From Congeria kusceri (lineage: Eukaryota > Mollusca > Bivalvia > Myida > Dreissenidae), in contig CM051026.1 in assembly GCA_027627225.1 (NCBI GenBank), positions 4,952,415-5,016,414 on the forward strand: DNA of 64,000 bases, written 5' to 3'. This document shows positions 1-11,430 of the stretch, in pieces. Below the pieces are notes generated by a model. It saw only the letters and a program-made list of their open reading frames with translations, ran no database searches and had not been told where the DNA came from. Each line of letters begins with the position of its first letter. The stretch's first letter is position 1. The position numbers and the translations under genes were made by a program.

Positions 1-572
1 ATTTATTTGAATTCCATGGTGTGGACAGTTTGGAGGATGCTGTCTGATGCTTGGTTGAAGCCGTCCGAACCATTCACAATTTTTTATTTAGCTATGTAGT
101 CAAAATAAGAACAATTAATGTAGCAAGAAAACTATATCATTCTAAGCTTAAAAATAACATAAAGTTGAAAACTTCAATGTATTTATGTTTTCAATTTCCA
201 CTTAGCACAATTTATTACGTACCGATACATATATTGGTACTATACAGTAATATCTTAGTACAAAACATTTTCATAGTTACTATATGTATACTTAACTCAA
301 AGTTAAGGCATTAAGTGTTTCAAATGCCTGTATAAATATGCTTTTCGATACAATGAATCAATGGGGATTGGTTTCTGTAATAGGGAAAAAAAAATTTTTG
401 GTACCCTGGTAATTCAGTGGTAGGTACCCAGGTAGTAAATTACTGCTCGTCTCACAACTTACCAGGAAGTGCTTTAGTGAACAGAAATTTTCTGAATTCT
501 ACATTGATTTCAGTGTTATGAACTATGAAGTTGGTTGTATTTGATATATACAATGTTCGTCTGTTATTACAG
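1..572. other. Stretch without recognised gene
   Basis: AT-rich DNA. The open frame at 51-314 has no domain, no splice-site support and a composition typical of non-coding DNA. It ends at a possible splice acceptor (AG at 571-572) that opens the candidate exon described next. Confidence 0.6.
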
Positions 573-684
573 AGTGTTGAAGGCTACACCTCAGATGTCA
601 CCTGTACATGGGACTGGAACTTTGAAGGACCGCCCAGTGATTAGTGCTTTGATGACTGCCAACTGCAGCCAAACTGCACCCAAG
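573..684 (+). CDS. Candidate internal coding exon of an unrecognised gene
   Basis: Seen: an acceptor (TTATTACAG, AG at 571-572) and a donor (CCAAG|GTTTGT, GT at 685-686) bound 112 bp. One frame is open throughout: one base completes a codon, then 37 codons read VLKATPQMSPVHGTGTLKDR followed by PVISALMTANCSQTAPK. The other frame that begins at the acceptor (SVEGYTSDV...) hits a stop. The exon ends in phase 0, the entry phase of the exon at 43861, so both could belong to one + strand gene; this is inference, since 43 kb and a complete gene lie between. Composition is more balanced and GC-richer than the flanks. I recognise no domain. It could be a chance open frame; RNA reads across 684/685 would decide. 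Confidence 0.4.
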
Positions 685-3398
685 GTTTGTTGCGTATGAA
701 AACCCTTTATATGCGATATCTACCAGGGGTTGCGAAATCTCATATTGCCTTACTCGTCCGTTTTTTGACAAATGATTTTGCTGCTCGTCTGTAATGTACA
801 GTATTTATCAGTAATTGTGGCGAGATGTCACTCGTCCGTACAGGCTCTGGGACAAGCTGGGCAATACGGACAATTGATTGCGCAATCCCTGTTCCTATTA
901 CTGTGACCAAATTAAAAACCCAAAGTGGGATGATACTATTTCAGTCAGCATAATCGGGTTATCATTCACTCTTTCACCTCGTCAATGAATGATATGTCTT
1001 AAAATCACCTGACAGAGTGAGTAAAGGCTCAATGTATCACGGGACGTCTTGGATCAACGTCTACAATTTAATATCTTAAAAACGTTGGTGGTCAGATTAT
1101 TGACTTAAATTATTTATCACCAAGTTATATATCGGTGATGCGGATTTAAACTAGTTTACTACGTCGCGTGCTAAATATTGCAGACTCTGGACCGTGATTG
1201 TCTATATATCTGCATGAAATGACCCTGTATGTCACCAGGCACGTGTCACAATAAAGTGCCAATACACGTTTTATTATGATGTTTCATTTCATTTCATTGA
1301 TATTTTTGATTGAAAGATTCAGTTTTGTCTAAATAAAAACTGCATAGCACATCTGGGCTACATCGTTAATATTTGTTCCAGGGCTTTTCACCATTTTGGA
1401 AATATGACCTATACCCATGAAATTGGGACTTTTAGCATCAATTCACATAAAATTGGGGAAAAGTATAATTGTTTGATTAATAAAATGTGAAGAATTATTG
1501 ATAAAACTACATTAAAAAAAAGAATGTTCTGAACAAAAACAAATCAGTAAAACGGTTATTAAAACTTCAACAGTATTTTTTCTGCATTGAACACCTCTTA
1601 TTTCCAAACATCTGAAAGTCAATCCAATAATTGCGAACTTTGGGACTGCATGATTTAGGAAAAAACGATACTTTTTGCCACTGGGAGTATAATGGCTATA
1701 AAATTAGCCAATAAAAGCCCTGATTTCACACACAAAAAATATCACTGCCAACATTTTGCAATAATTTGTAAAGCGGACATAAGGGCAATGTTTGTGTGAT
1801 CCACATTGGTTGGTGATAGGTATTACATGTAGTAAGACATTATAATGGTAACACGTGCCTGGATGTTTAACGTTTATGTAACATTACAGCAATACGAAAT
1901 TGAATAGTTAACTATGAAAATGGTCCCGTTAAATGACAGTGACATGCTATTTCAGTGTAAATGTGTACCATTGTTGGGATGATTATCTTTCTATATCTCG
2001 TCACGTGGTGACTGACATATCAGTGAAATGGTGATGGAGACAGATGCAGTTTGAAGTTGTTTGATTAGTTAATATGTTCTAAATTTTTATCATTTTAGAT
2101 ACATTTACTTGTCGTGCACGACTAATATAGCCTAAGGCCTTTCCTAAAACTAGGTAATCTTGCCTGAGCAGCCCTTTGTAATGTGCATATCTATAGACCT
2201 ATATTCTGGCCAATTTATCCACTTTGTACATTCACAATCCGGACGATTGTTTTGAGCAATAACAATCGCAAAATACCAGCTGAAAGTGTTTCCATATTTT
2301 ATTGCTTATTTACCCCCGCCAATCATGATGGGGGGGGGGGCTATACAGGACTCACTTTGTCCCGTCCCGCCCAGTCCCAGTGTGTCGTGTCTAGTAAGGC
2401 AGCATGTTAAGCCATGAACCATGACTGTAGGTCAAAGCTCAAGAGTATATTTAAAGGTCAAACACCGGAATTGGCTTTTTGCTTCTCCGAACTTATACAT
2501 ATAATATACAATGGTTATTGTTTTTAATGGTTGTTGTTTTTTAATCTCTTTACACAAATGTTTGTCTCATTAAGTCAGGGTGTCTTTCATGAATCAGGTC
2601 CATAGGGTAAAGTCAATGCCACATTTCAAGGTCAATGCAGGGTTCGGGAGCAGCCATCGATTAAATCAATATTCCTGTTTTACAATTACTAGTACTAATT
2701 TTTCCATGCCGGTAAAAGTCTCTTGGATGACCATTGTTTTAGCTATATTATCAAATAATTATTAACTACAATAATGAGGTTATTATGAAACGTTTCCTTT
2801 AAAGTGGCATATCGTACAAAAATGCAGATACATAATAAAAAAACAAGATATTCCTATTTATCTACAGTATATTTTACAAGTAGCAAAAATGTATAAATGA
2901 AATTGTATAAAACATTTTTAGATACGTTTTCCAGTAAGATTTGAACGCACCTATACAAAGTTGCTTCACTTTATTGCGAGCTTTACTGCGCTATATAAAT
3001 GTTATCAATGTTGTCCATGCCCGTAAGGGTAAAATATGTACATATAATTCATATTAGTTTTACTACAGCTACTACTAATATTGCAATGACCGTGAAAGTG
3101 TCTCGGATGTTTTGCTGTAATATTAAATCATTTGTCAATTGTTTCTGTAATCAAGACTATTATTGTTTGTAGTGCTTTATTTAATTTTCTGTCAATGAAC
3201 TTTTATTTACGAATGTTATCGTCAAATTCCCATCAATATGTCCCTTTAACTGTTTCCATTCGCAAACCATAACCTATATCAGAATTGAAAACGAGATCGT
3301 TAGTACAGTTATATTTCAAACATGTACAGTGTGACTCGTGATTATGATAAAAGTCGTAAAAACCTCATGCTGTATGTACGAAAGCCCAGTGGTGACTT
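685..3398. other. Non-coding stretch
   Basis: No gene recognised. It holds AT-rich unique-looking DNA and an 11-base G run at 2330-2340. The open frames at 2183-2410 and 2580-2765 have no splice or protein support. Confidence 0.55.
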
Positions 3399-3404
3399 TA
3401 GACT

Positions 3405-3628
3405 TTCACAGTTCACAGTCCATAGTTCACACTTCACACGTCATAATACACTATACAGTATACTATATAGTATAATATATTTCACATTTCATACTTTACA
3501 CTTCATAGTACGCACTTCATACTTCATAGTTCACATTTTAACATTTATACTTCACTCTTCATACTTCATAGTTAACGCTTCACAATTTACGCTTCATAGT
3601 TCACAATTCAAAGTGTGTACTTCAAACT
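3405..3628 (+). repeat. Degenerate TTCACA/TTCATA short tandem tract
   Basis: About 220 bp built of loosely repeated 8-10-mers such as TTCACACTTC, TTCATAGTTC and TTTACACTTC. The low-complexity composition keeps the frame at 3322-3846 open and gives a Phe/Ser/His-rich translation, which is therefore not evidence for a gene. A palindromic CRE-like TGACGTCA lies just downstream near 3677. Confidence 0.6.
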
Positions 3629-3699
3629 GCATAACTGAGTTCTTCAAAATTCACATAAACAAACAGAGCTTGACCGTGACGTCATTAAACAAATTCGCG

Positions 3700-4825
3700 C
3701 TCTATCTACCGTGGTTGATCAGAACACAAAGAACCTTCAAGATTCATGGTCCTCTTATTTTTCTGAAAATTGTTAAGGCTAAGGCATTTGAATTTTTTCG
3801 TTGTAGCTGTCTAAGATCACTTTTGACCCAGATTTTCTTGCGATAATTATGCAGCAAGAAAATTGAATGCCAATAGAATTGGGCAAATTTTCTAATTCTA
3901 GGGAATGCAAACTTCAAACAATGGTTTACCAATAACTGTTGCATACTTTTTGGGATAAAAAATTTACATAATTGTTTACATAAAAGTGATACACATATCT
4001 TCAACATATACTTTACAACTGAGGCTAATTATGAACGTATTTTCTCATTGTATGCCATAAACAGAGTGCTATATTCATTTATATAATAAATAACTATTTC
4101 GTTTAGCCAACATTTATATAAGCTGTATGCTCTATAAATAGCAATTGTGCAATGTTCCCATACATAAATCTCAGTCCAGTGTTTCCGTTCAACATAGCCC
4201 ATTGATTCTAGCGAGTTCATCACATTCCAGAAACAGAAGTGCCATTCTAAAAATAGCGCGCGTAGCTAGCAACCGTTGTATAGTTGCGTTATTGTACTCG
4301 TACATGCATCAATAATAGCGTTAAGAGAATCATAAACCTAAAAATTTCAATAAATGGGGAATTTATATTATAAACTTACTGTTAATTTGAATTAAAATTG
4401 TGGTAACGATTTATTAACGATTATTTATAATTGCATCTTTCTATCAACTTCTCCAGTAGATGTTATTTAATCTATTAAAAAAATCCTACATTTTCTATTG
4501 ATAAAATGTTATGAAAGAAGATTCGGAATACATGTACGTCGAAATGTTATTCGCGTAGCATGAATACACAATTTGCAATGCTAATTATACACAGGAACCC
4601 CATATATATCCTATTTCTACTGATATAATTTAAAATTGTCATAGTCTTATGAATGTTTATCTTGCGTTATCAAATATAAAGTCTTAACATTTCAAAAGTC
4701 GTTGAATGTTCCCTTACTATTGCTTTTTATTGGGATACACAGTTTAAATGCATATTTGACTTCAAATCGTTATTATATTATGTAACTAACATGAATGGTA
4801 TATTACCGGTACTATAAATTACTAT
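3700..4825. other. Non-coding stretch
   Basis: AT-rich DNA without a recognised gene. The overlapping open frames on the minus strand at 3744-4223 show no domain. Nothing else was seen. Confidence 0.5.
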
Positions 4826-4829
4826 ATAG

Positions 4830-5640
4830 ACTCGTCTGATACATAATACTTTTAAATCATTCCAGAAATTATTTTCTGACATTGTTAATAATTTTATTTA
4901 ATTTTTAAATTAATAAATTTATCTCAAATTAACTTTTGGGTCCGAGAAGTTTTCTTATAGTGTCGGAAAAAAACCTGGGGTCCAATAAGTCTAATATTGG
5001 TGGGGACCAAAAAACCTGGGGTCCAATAAGTCTAATATTGGTGGGGACCAAAAAACCTGGGGTCCAATAAGTCTAATATTGGTGGGGACCAAAAAATCTG
5101 GGGTCCAATAAGTCTAATATTGGTGGGGACCAAAAAACCTGGGGTCCAATAAGTCTAATATTGGTGGATACCAAAAAACCTGGGGTCCAATAAGTCTAAT
5201 ATTGGTGGGGACCAAAAAACCTGGGGTCCAATAAGTCTAATATTGGTGGGGACCAAAAAACCTGGGGTCCAATAAGTCTAATATTGGTGGGGACCAAAAA
5301 ACCTGGGGTCCAATAAGTCTAATATTGGTGGGGACCAAAAAACCTGGGGTCCAATAAGTCTAATATTGGTGGGGACCAAAAAACCTGGGGTCCAATAAGT
5401 CTAATATTGGTGGGGACCAAAAAATCTGGGGTCCAATAAGTCTAATATTGGTGGGGACCAAAAAATCTGGGGTCTGAGAAGTCACGTAACCGATCATCTT
5501 GGCCATCTGTTTAGGTAATTTTTAAATGACATCTCAATATTAATTTCAACGTCAAATTGTCTTTTTTTAAAGACATTTCTTGTTATATTTATGATTAGTA
5601 GCACATTTCTCTAGTTATCGGGAATATCTGTCATAGCTAG
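4830..5640 (+). repeat. Dispersed repeat carrying the 41-bp array
   Basis: The flanks of the 41-bp array match, in reverse complement, the region 18650-19135. Shared landmarks in the same order are TCTGATACAT, CCAG(A/C)AATTATTTTCT, CTCAAATTAA, GGGTCC(G)AGAAG, GTCTGAGAAG, CCGATCATCTTGGCC, CTCAATATTAATTTCAAC and AAAGACATTTCTTGTT. This copy therefore belongs to a repeat of about 450-500 bp before expansion. No coding capacity or terminal inverted repeats could be assigned. Confidence 0.75.
4967..5475 (+). repeat. 41-bp minisatellite, 12 copies plus partial
   Basis: The core CCTGGGGTCC (or TCTGGGGTCC) recurs every 41 bp from 4974 to 5466: twelve full units plus a partial one. Units are nearly identical; variants are CCT/TCT at the start and one GGATACC instead of GGGGACC near 5165. 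The high identity points to recent expansion or homogenisation. Each unit contains the partly self-complementary GGGGTCC...GGGGACC. Confidence 0.95.
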
Positions 5641-6245
5641 ATCATATAATCAGCAGCCATGCGTTGCCACCAGTAGATGTTTCTCTTGTAATTTAAAGAT
5701 TAAAACGAGCTGCACTGTTGAATTTTTGTATTGATGGCACATGTGAAAAAATATTTCTGTTGATACTGGTTGCCAGTACCTTTAATGCAAATGTCTCAGT
5801 TGTTCAATTGTTTAGAGTGTGTTTACACATTTTTAAAAGGTTGTATGCAACTTGTGCTACTGTAATGTTTAGACCTTATTATTGTACAAATGATCAAAAT
5901 GAGCTTTTGGGATGGTCTGTTGTTCTGAATTTTTCTATAATTATAGCGTTTACCTATTTACAGAAATGGTTTAAACCACGTTTAATACAATATTAAAAAA
6001 GACCGTATTTTGTTTATTGAAAACCTTTCACACGTTTTAATTTAAATCCTTGTTTGTCAAAATGCATCTGTAGCTAGGTGAGCGATGCTTGGTCTTTTTT
6101 TAATAATATGTTTCAACATGGAAAATTTGGATTGCTTGCGTTATCTGAACATCGGAGCAGTTTATCAAGGGACGATAGGAAAAATAAATGATTCAATGTT
6201 GATTTTGTCTATGAATTTTATTATTTATGAATGCTAGAACATCAC
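5641..6245. other. Non-coding stretch
   Basis: No gene recognised. The 92-codon frame at 5718-5996 is AT-rich and hydrophobic by composition, with no domain or splice context that I can identify. Confidence 0.5.
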
Positions 6246-6249
6246 TATT

Positions 6250-7690
6250 TTTATACCACGCACAACACGCACAACGAAGTTGTAAGGGGGTTATACTGGA
6301 ATCAACTTGTCTGTCTGTCCGTCCGTCTGTCCGTCCGTCTGTCCGTAACATTTTTGTGTCTGCTCCATATCTCCTATATCCTTTGAAGGATGAAACTTGG
6401 CTCATATGTTTAGATCATTGAGACGATGTGCAGAAGGCATGAGTCAGTCACGCCGGCTCAAGGTCAAGTTTGCACTTAAAGGTCAAATGTTTGAGCCTCC
6501 ATTGTGTGTCCGCTCCATATCTCCTTTACCCTTTGAAGGATTTTCATGAAACTTGGCTCAAATATTTAGGTCATTAAGACGATTTGCGAAAGGCATGAGT
6601 CAGTCACGCCGGCTCAAGGTCAAGGTCACACTTGAAGGTCAAATATTTGATCCTCCATTTCGTGTCCGATCCATATCTCCTATGCCTTTTGAAATATTTC
6701 ATGAAACTTGGCTCAAATGCTTTGGTCATTTAGACGATGTGCCGAAGGCATGGGCCTTTCAAGCCAGCTCAAGGTCAAGGTCACACTTGAAGGTCAAATG
6801 TTCGAGCCTCCATTTCGTGTCCGCTCCGTATTTCCTTTACCCTTTGAAGGATTTTCATGAAACTTGGCTCAAATGTTTAGATCATTAAGACGATGTGCAG
6901 AAGGCATGGATCAGTCATGCTGGCTCAAGGTCAAGGTCACACTTGAAGGTCAAATCTTCGAGCCTTTATTTCCAGTCTGCTCCATATCTCCTATGCCTTT
7001 TGAAATATTTCATGAAACTTGTCTCAAATGCTTTGGTCATTTAGACGAGGTGCAGAAGGCATGGGCCTTTCAAGCCAGTGCAAGGTCAAGAGCACACTTG
7101 AAGGTTAAGTTTTTGAGCCTCCATTTTCGTGTCTGTTTTTCATGTCTGCTCCATATCCTCTATACATTTTGAAGGATTTTCAACTTGGCTAAAATGATTT
7201 GCCGATTGAGACCATGTGCAGAAGGCATAAGCCAGTCGTACCAACTCAAAGTCAAGGTCACACTTGAAGGTTGAATGTTTGAGCCTGTATTTTCATGTCT
7301 GTTCTATATCTCCTGTGCCATGTAAAGGATTTTCATGAAACTTGCCTCAAATGTTTATCACATTAAGGCAGTGTGCAGAAGGCATGAGGCAGTCATGCCA
7401 CCTCAAGGTCAAGGTCACAATTGAAGGTCAAATGTTTGATACTCCGTTTTTGTTCCTGCTCCATATCTCCTATGCCCTTTGAAGGATTTTCATAAAACTT
7501 GGCTCATATGTTCATTACGATGTGCAGAAGGCATGGAGCAGTCAAGGTCACACTTAAAAGTCGAATCTGTGATTTCTGAAACTGTACTTTCATATCTGGT
7601 CCAACTGCGCCAGATAAAGGTCAGTGTGATACTTCAAAGTCACTTTTAAAATCTAATGAAGGAACACGGCGGGGGATATAGCTCTCCTTT
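6250..7690 (+). mobile_element. Hairpin-headed array element, family f (pearl/HINE-like)
   Basis: Starts with a hairpin-forming head (TATACCACGC ... AGTTGTAAGGGGGTTATA) around 6252-6292, followed by a (GTCT/GTCC)n tract at 6308-6347. About eight tandem units of roughly 150-160 bp follow; landmarks are TCCATATCTCCT, ATGAAACTTGGCTCAAATG, CAGAAGGCATG and CAAGGTCAAGGTCACACTTG. The 3' end near 7670-7685 has CGGGGGATATAG, resembling the complement of the head arm. Known: bivalve pearl/HINE elements combine terminal stem-loops, a tandem core and an (ACGG)n-type tract. Inference: this is a non-autonomous element of that kind, with its sense strand on the minus strand. The frames at 6553-7172 are repeat shadows. 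Confidence 0.7.
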
Positions 7691-8078
7691 GGATGGCCTT
7701 GTTCAAATTATGCTAATGGGTGTCACATGGTTTATACAGAATATATAGCAAAACAATTTAAAAAATATTTTCCTCTGAAACCGCTAGGCCCAAAGGTTTC
7801 ATATTTGATATGTGACATTTACTAGTTGTCCTCTACACAGATTGTTGAAATTATGCCCCTGGGGTCAAAAGGGGCCACGCTTCGGGAGTCACATGGTTTA
7901 TATTGACTTAAATGGCCAAATGACTTTAAAAATCTTCTACTCTGAAACCGCTAGGGCCATAGGTTTCATATTTGGTATTGTGACATTATAGAGTTGTCCT
8001 CTACAATATTGTGCAAATGATGCCCTTGTTGACAAAACTGGCCATGCCCCTGGGGGGTCACATGGTTTATATAACTCC
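7691..8078 (+). repeat. Tandem pair of about 175-bp units
   Basis: Two diverged copies of a unit with the landmarks CTGAAACCGCTAGG, AGGTTTCATATTTG, GTTGTCCTCTAC, ATGCCCCTGGGGTCA and GTCACATGGTTTATAT. The array is cut short at about 8078 by the SINE that follows. Confidence 0.7.
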
Positions 8079-8079
8079 A

Positions 8080-8390
8080 ACCCTCAGTTGGTAGAGCGCT
8101 GGGCTGTCAATCCGGGGATCGTGGGTCCGAGCCCCAGCCCAGCCTAATAACTGGTGTGGGTATTGGTCATGAAATAATTTGTCCTCCTACCTCTCATTCA
8201 AGCAGGACAGTTGTTAGTGGCATAGGTATGTGCACTTAGTACTCGTAAACCACTCTTAGTACTGGTAAACCACTTAGGTAGGCTAAGCTTGCCGAGGAAA
8301 AGTGTGAGTATGTTAACTGACCGCAATGGTAACCCCAAATACTGTTCAAAATGGCACAAAATCCAAACACAACGAACCAACAGATATGTT
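8080..8390 (+). mobile_element. tRNA-derived SINE
   Basis: The head is tRNA-like: a D-arm/A-box region CCCTCAGTTGGTAGAGC at 8081-8097, an anticodon loop CTGTCAA (GTC, Asp-like) and a B box GGTCCGAGCCC at 8124-8134, with a T-stem pairing TGGG/CCCA. Acceptor-stem pairing is poor, so it is not a functional tRNA gene. A unique body of about 250 bp follows, as in SINEs with internal Pol III promoters. It interrupts the tandem repeat ending at 8078. Confidence 0.7.
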
Positions 8391-8694
8391 TAGGCACATC
8401 CTAACACTATGATTGTGTATATAATAATCATCAAAACATCAAATGTGTTGGCATACCCATTGATATCCAGCTAATTTCATTTTCAAAATGGCAGAGCTAA
8501 AGAGGTGTTCCAATTATGCAAAGTCATTTCCTTATTCTTGCAGTTATGTTAAGGGGCGTATCGACAGTCGGTCAACAATACAATGTTCAAAAATAAAGTT
8601 CATTTATGAACAATGAATATTTAAGCATTGTTCAGTATGATGGCAAAACAGTGCTTCTATAAACATTTGTCAAATGTATATAATTTATCATAAA

Positions 8695-8900
8695 AAGAGT
8701 GGTCAATGACTCTTCGCGGGTGCAGGAAAATTAGTAGTAGTAATAAGATCAATATGAATGAAATGTACATGAGGTACCGTTACATTCATGGGCGCCATCG
8801 ACATACTCTGATTAGTGTCACATGGAAATTTTATTGAAGTGTTTGATTTTGTAGTCATGAGTTTGAAACCTACTGGTACCGTGTATCCCAAAAACAATTT
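8695..8900 (+). repeat. Fragments of a low-copy dispersed repeat
   Basis: The segment around 8716-8790 (GCAGG ... ATTAGTAGTAG ... ATATGAATG ... GTACC) is similar to 26350-26405. The segment around 8850-8897 (TTGTAGTCATGAGTTTGAAA) is similar to 56725-56760. Both are short and diverged. The region 8391-8695 before it shows nothing recognisable. Confidence 0.4.
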
Positions 8901-8904
8901 TTAT

Positions 8905-9109
8905 GCCCCCCAAAGGGCACTTCGGGGGCATATAGTAATCGCATCGTCCATACGTCTGTTCGTCCGTCCGTCACGCTTCTTGTGTGGAGCATAACTCCAT
9001 TAGTATTGAAGGGGTTCAAATGAAACTTAATTCTGTATAAAACCACTCTAAAATTCACCCACCTGAGGGTACAGGTACTCTTCCACCAAACCAGAGAGAG
9101 ACCCCTGCC
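8905..9109 (+). mobile_element. Hairpin-headed element fragment, family a
   Basis: The head TATGCCCCC ... GGGGGCATA (8911-8938) forms a hairpin and is followed by CTGTTCGTCCGTCCGTC and the unit motif GTGTGGAGCATAACTCCATT ... AATGAAACTTAA. The fragment stops where the perfect hairpin at 9110 begins. It has the same head and orientation as the elements at 23290 and 47468. Confidence 0.65.
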
Positions 9110-9205
9110 TGATATCATCACCGGAAAGGGAATAAATGTATATATTTTCACTCACACAAATGCTTGTGAAAATATTAATTGTCTCCCTTTCCGGTGATGA
9201 TATCA
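9110..9205. repeat. 96-nt perfect-stem hairpin
   Basis: Bases 9110-9131 and 9184-9205 are exact reverse complements (22 bp, beginning TGATATCATCACCGG). Inside, ATATTTTCAC (9141-9150) pairs with GTGAAAATAT near the loop TCACACAAATGCTT. A transcript would fold into a long hairpin of pre-miRNA size. It may equally be a tiny MITE or a DNA-level palindrome. No matching flank duplication was seen. Confidence 0.8.
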
Positions 9206-9354
9206 TGCATTATCACACCGAAAACCTACAAATATTCTCTATATACCTAACCACTTTATGTTGTAGCAACCAAGAGGAAATAGAGACGATGGGTGGGCAT
9301 ATCTCAGTTGGTAGATGTTATTGCTTTGTGTTCCAAATTTTAATATGATGTAAA

Positions 9355-10045
9355 TAGTACTGATATATCATATCATATATCATAACATATCATACAGTCA
9401 ACTACCAATGGCTTGAAGGCGCAAGGACCAGCTCGGAAACTTAGAGCATTCGAAACTTCGAGCTAAATGGAGTTTGAAAATGTGTAATTCAACATGTATG
9501 GGCAGTAATCTGTCTGCCTTATTTTCAAATCTCAAATTTAAAAGTATTCAGATATCTGTACTGGTTATTATCAAACAACAAACAATTAATTATATGTTTT
9601 AGTTTTTGAAAGCTGTGAAATCAGTTATTGCATTTGCTTAACACTTTAAACTAATCAATGGCATCGAAGATATTAATGTCTCTATGTGACCGAAGCGTGT
9701 TCAAGCCAAACAAACAAATGTGTGAAAACTGTAACTGGGAACGTGACAAACACTTTGAACCATTCGAAAATTCAACCCTCGTTAACTTGAGCCCAACAAC
9801 ATAAATTTATATGAATATATAGCAAAAAGTACTGGTCCCTTGAAGAAACTTCGAGCCATCAAGAAAGCGGAGGCATGAGAAGTCGACTGTATATTACATT
9901 TTATTATCATACATCATATATCGTAACACATCATAGCACACCATAACGTAGCATATATCATATCATATCATGTATGATATCATATTATTTTATATTACAT
10001 GTACGAGTATAATAGTATATTGTTTAACTAATATAATATATTGCA
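9355..10045. repeat. (TATCATA)n-like AT tract interrupted by a MITE
   Basis: Imperfect TATCATA, CATATCATA and TATCATATCA repeats occur at 9358-9392 and resume at 9893-10045. The intervening 495 bp are the TA-flanked MITE. Before insertion the tract would have been continuous. Confidence 0.65.
9395..9889. mobile_element. TA-flanked MITE (Tc1/mariner-Tigger-like)
   Basis: The ends are CAGTCAACTACCAATGGCTT on the left and, read inward from the right, CAGTCGACTTCTCATGCCTC. Both are flanked by TA (9393-9394 and 9890-9891). Internally, both ends repeat a TTCGAGC-type motif. About 495 bp and no transposase frame, so it is non-autonomous. It has split an AT-rich (TATCATA)n tract, now present on both sides. 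Confidence 0.75.
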
Positions 10046-10239
10046 TGACATGACATTATGCGTCATGAAATTAAAAATGCATGTTATTTGATATAAAATC
10101 AATCCAATCAAAATCACTTCTCAGGAAGCACCAAGAGCCTGATGAAGTTAACTAAAGCTAAGGTGACATTTACGATTTTACATTAATTTACAACCATTTT
10201 GAGTTAGTGACAAATGTATCTTAGGTAGCGTTTCTATGA

Positions 10240-10740
10240 CCTTAGGGGCTAAGGTTACTTTGAGTTTGTTGACTCTTGTCTGTGCTTGTTGTTCGTAACC
10301 CCTGGTCGGACTTTTATGAAAATTGCAGGATTGATCAGGTCGCATCTAGTTGTGCAATTCGTTGGCATGTAGTGGTTGGCGTGTTTCGGGCGAAGTTATG
10401 GCCCTTTGAAGTTTTTTTCTTAAGAGATCTTGTCTGCACTTGTTCTCCATTTTCTTGGATTTTCAAATAACAGAAGTGATAAGCATGATGAGACAGAGTG
10501 TCGCGCGCAAGAATCAGGTCCCTAGGTCCAAGGTCAAGGTCACAATTCAAGGTCAAAGGTCAAATATAAGAAATCAATCCTTACCATATTGTCCGGAGCA
10601 TATCTTTGTCAACATGGATGGATTTTTAAATAACTTGGCAGAAGTGACAAGCATAGTGAGAGAGAGTGTCGTGCACAAGAATCAGGTCCCTAGAGCTATT
10701 GTTTTGAAACTTCATACATAGATACCTTAGTGCAAGACCT
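10240..10740 (+). repeat. Tandem units with AGGTCA clusters
   Basis: Two to three units of about 170 bp: GAATCAGGTCCCTAG, CAAGGTCAAGGTCAC, CAAAGGTCAAATATAAG, TGTCCGGAGCATA, AACTTGGCAGAAGTGA. The same unit family forms the array at 21690-22760. It contains AGGTCA direct repeats with 0- and 1-base spacing. Confidence 0.75.
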
Positions 10741-11430
10741 TGCTTTGGATTGCATATGGGGTGGGTGGTGTCAAGGTCACTGTTACTTAAAATAGAAAAA
10801 CTGTTTCCTCCCATAACTTGAGAATGCATTGAGATCTGTTAATGAAATTTAATTTATAAATACCTTATGTCAAGACCTCAGTTGGGATTGCATATGGGAT
10901 GGGTACGGTCAGGGTCAAGGTCACTGTTACTATAAATAGAAAAACGGTTTTCACTCAATGACTTGAGAACGAATTGAGATATTTTAATGAAACCTTACAC
11001 ATACATACCTTATATCAAGACCTTGCTTGGGATGGCATATGGGGTGGATGGGGTCAAGGTCACTTTTACTTAAAATTAAAAAAACATTTTCCGCTCAACT
11101 GGGGTGGATGGGGTCAAGGTCACTTTTACTTAAAATTAAAAAAACATTTTCCGCTCAATAGTTCGTGAACACATTAAGATGATTAAGATGTTTTAATGAA
11201 ACTTCATACATATCTTCTGTCTAGACCTCGCTTAGGATTGCATATGTGGTGGATGGGGTCAAGGTCACGGTTACTAAAAAATAGACAAACAAGCTTCCGC
11301 TCAATGCTTGAGAAGATATCGAGATATTTTGATGAAACTTTATATGTAGATACCTTATATCTAGATCTCACTTGGGATTGCATGTGGGATGATTGGGGTC
11401 AAGGTCACAAATTCAAAAAAAAATGTTTGT
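10741..11430 (+). repeat. Tandem array of about 140-bp units (CATATGGGGTGGGTGG family)
   Basis: About five units with the order CTCAATAACTTGAGAACGC, TTTTAATGAAACTTCATAC, ATACCTTATATC, GACCTTGCTTGGGATTGCAT, GGGGTGGATGGGGTCAAGGTCAC, AAAATAGAAAAAC. The same family occurs at 12270-12400, 12950-13200, 28440-29850 and 51895-52310, always in this orientation. Confidence 0.85.
11041..11160 (+). repeat. Almost perfect 60-bp tandem duplication
   Basis: Bases 11041-11098 and 11101-11158 are identical; only the last two bases of each 60-base block differ. The neighbouring units of the same family are clearly diverged, so this duplication is recent or an assembly effect. Confidence 0.9.

Noticed and set aside
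3322..3846. 174-codon open frame
   Set aside because: Kept open by the degenerate TTCACA/TTCATA tract; composition Phe/His/Ser/Tyr-rich with no domain.
4967..5475. CRISPR-like regular array
   Set aside because: The 41-bp units are contiguous with no unique spacers, and the context is eukaryotic. It is a minisatellite.
6193..7172. Frames of 64-111 codons over the first array
   Set aside because: Shadows of the 150-160-bp tandem units; the same peptide blocks repeat with the units.
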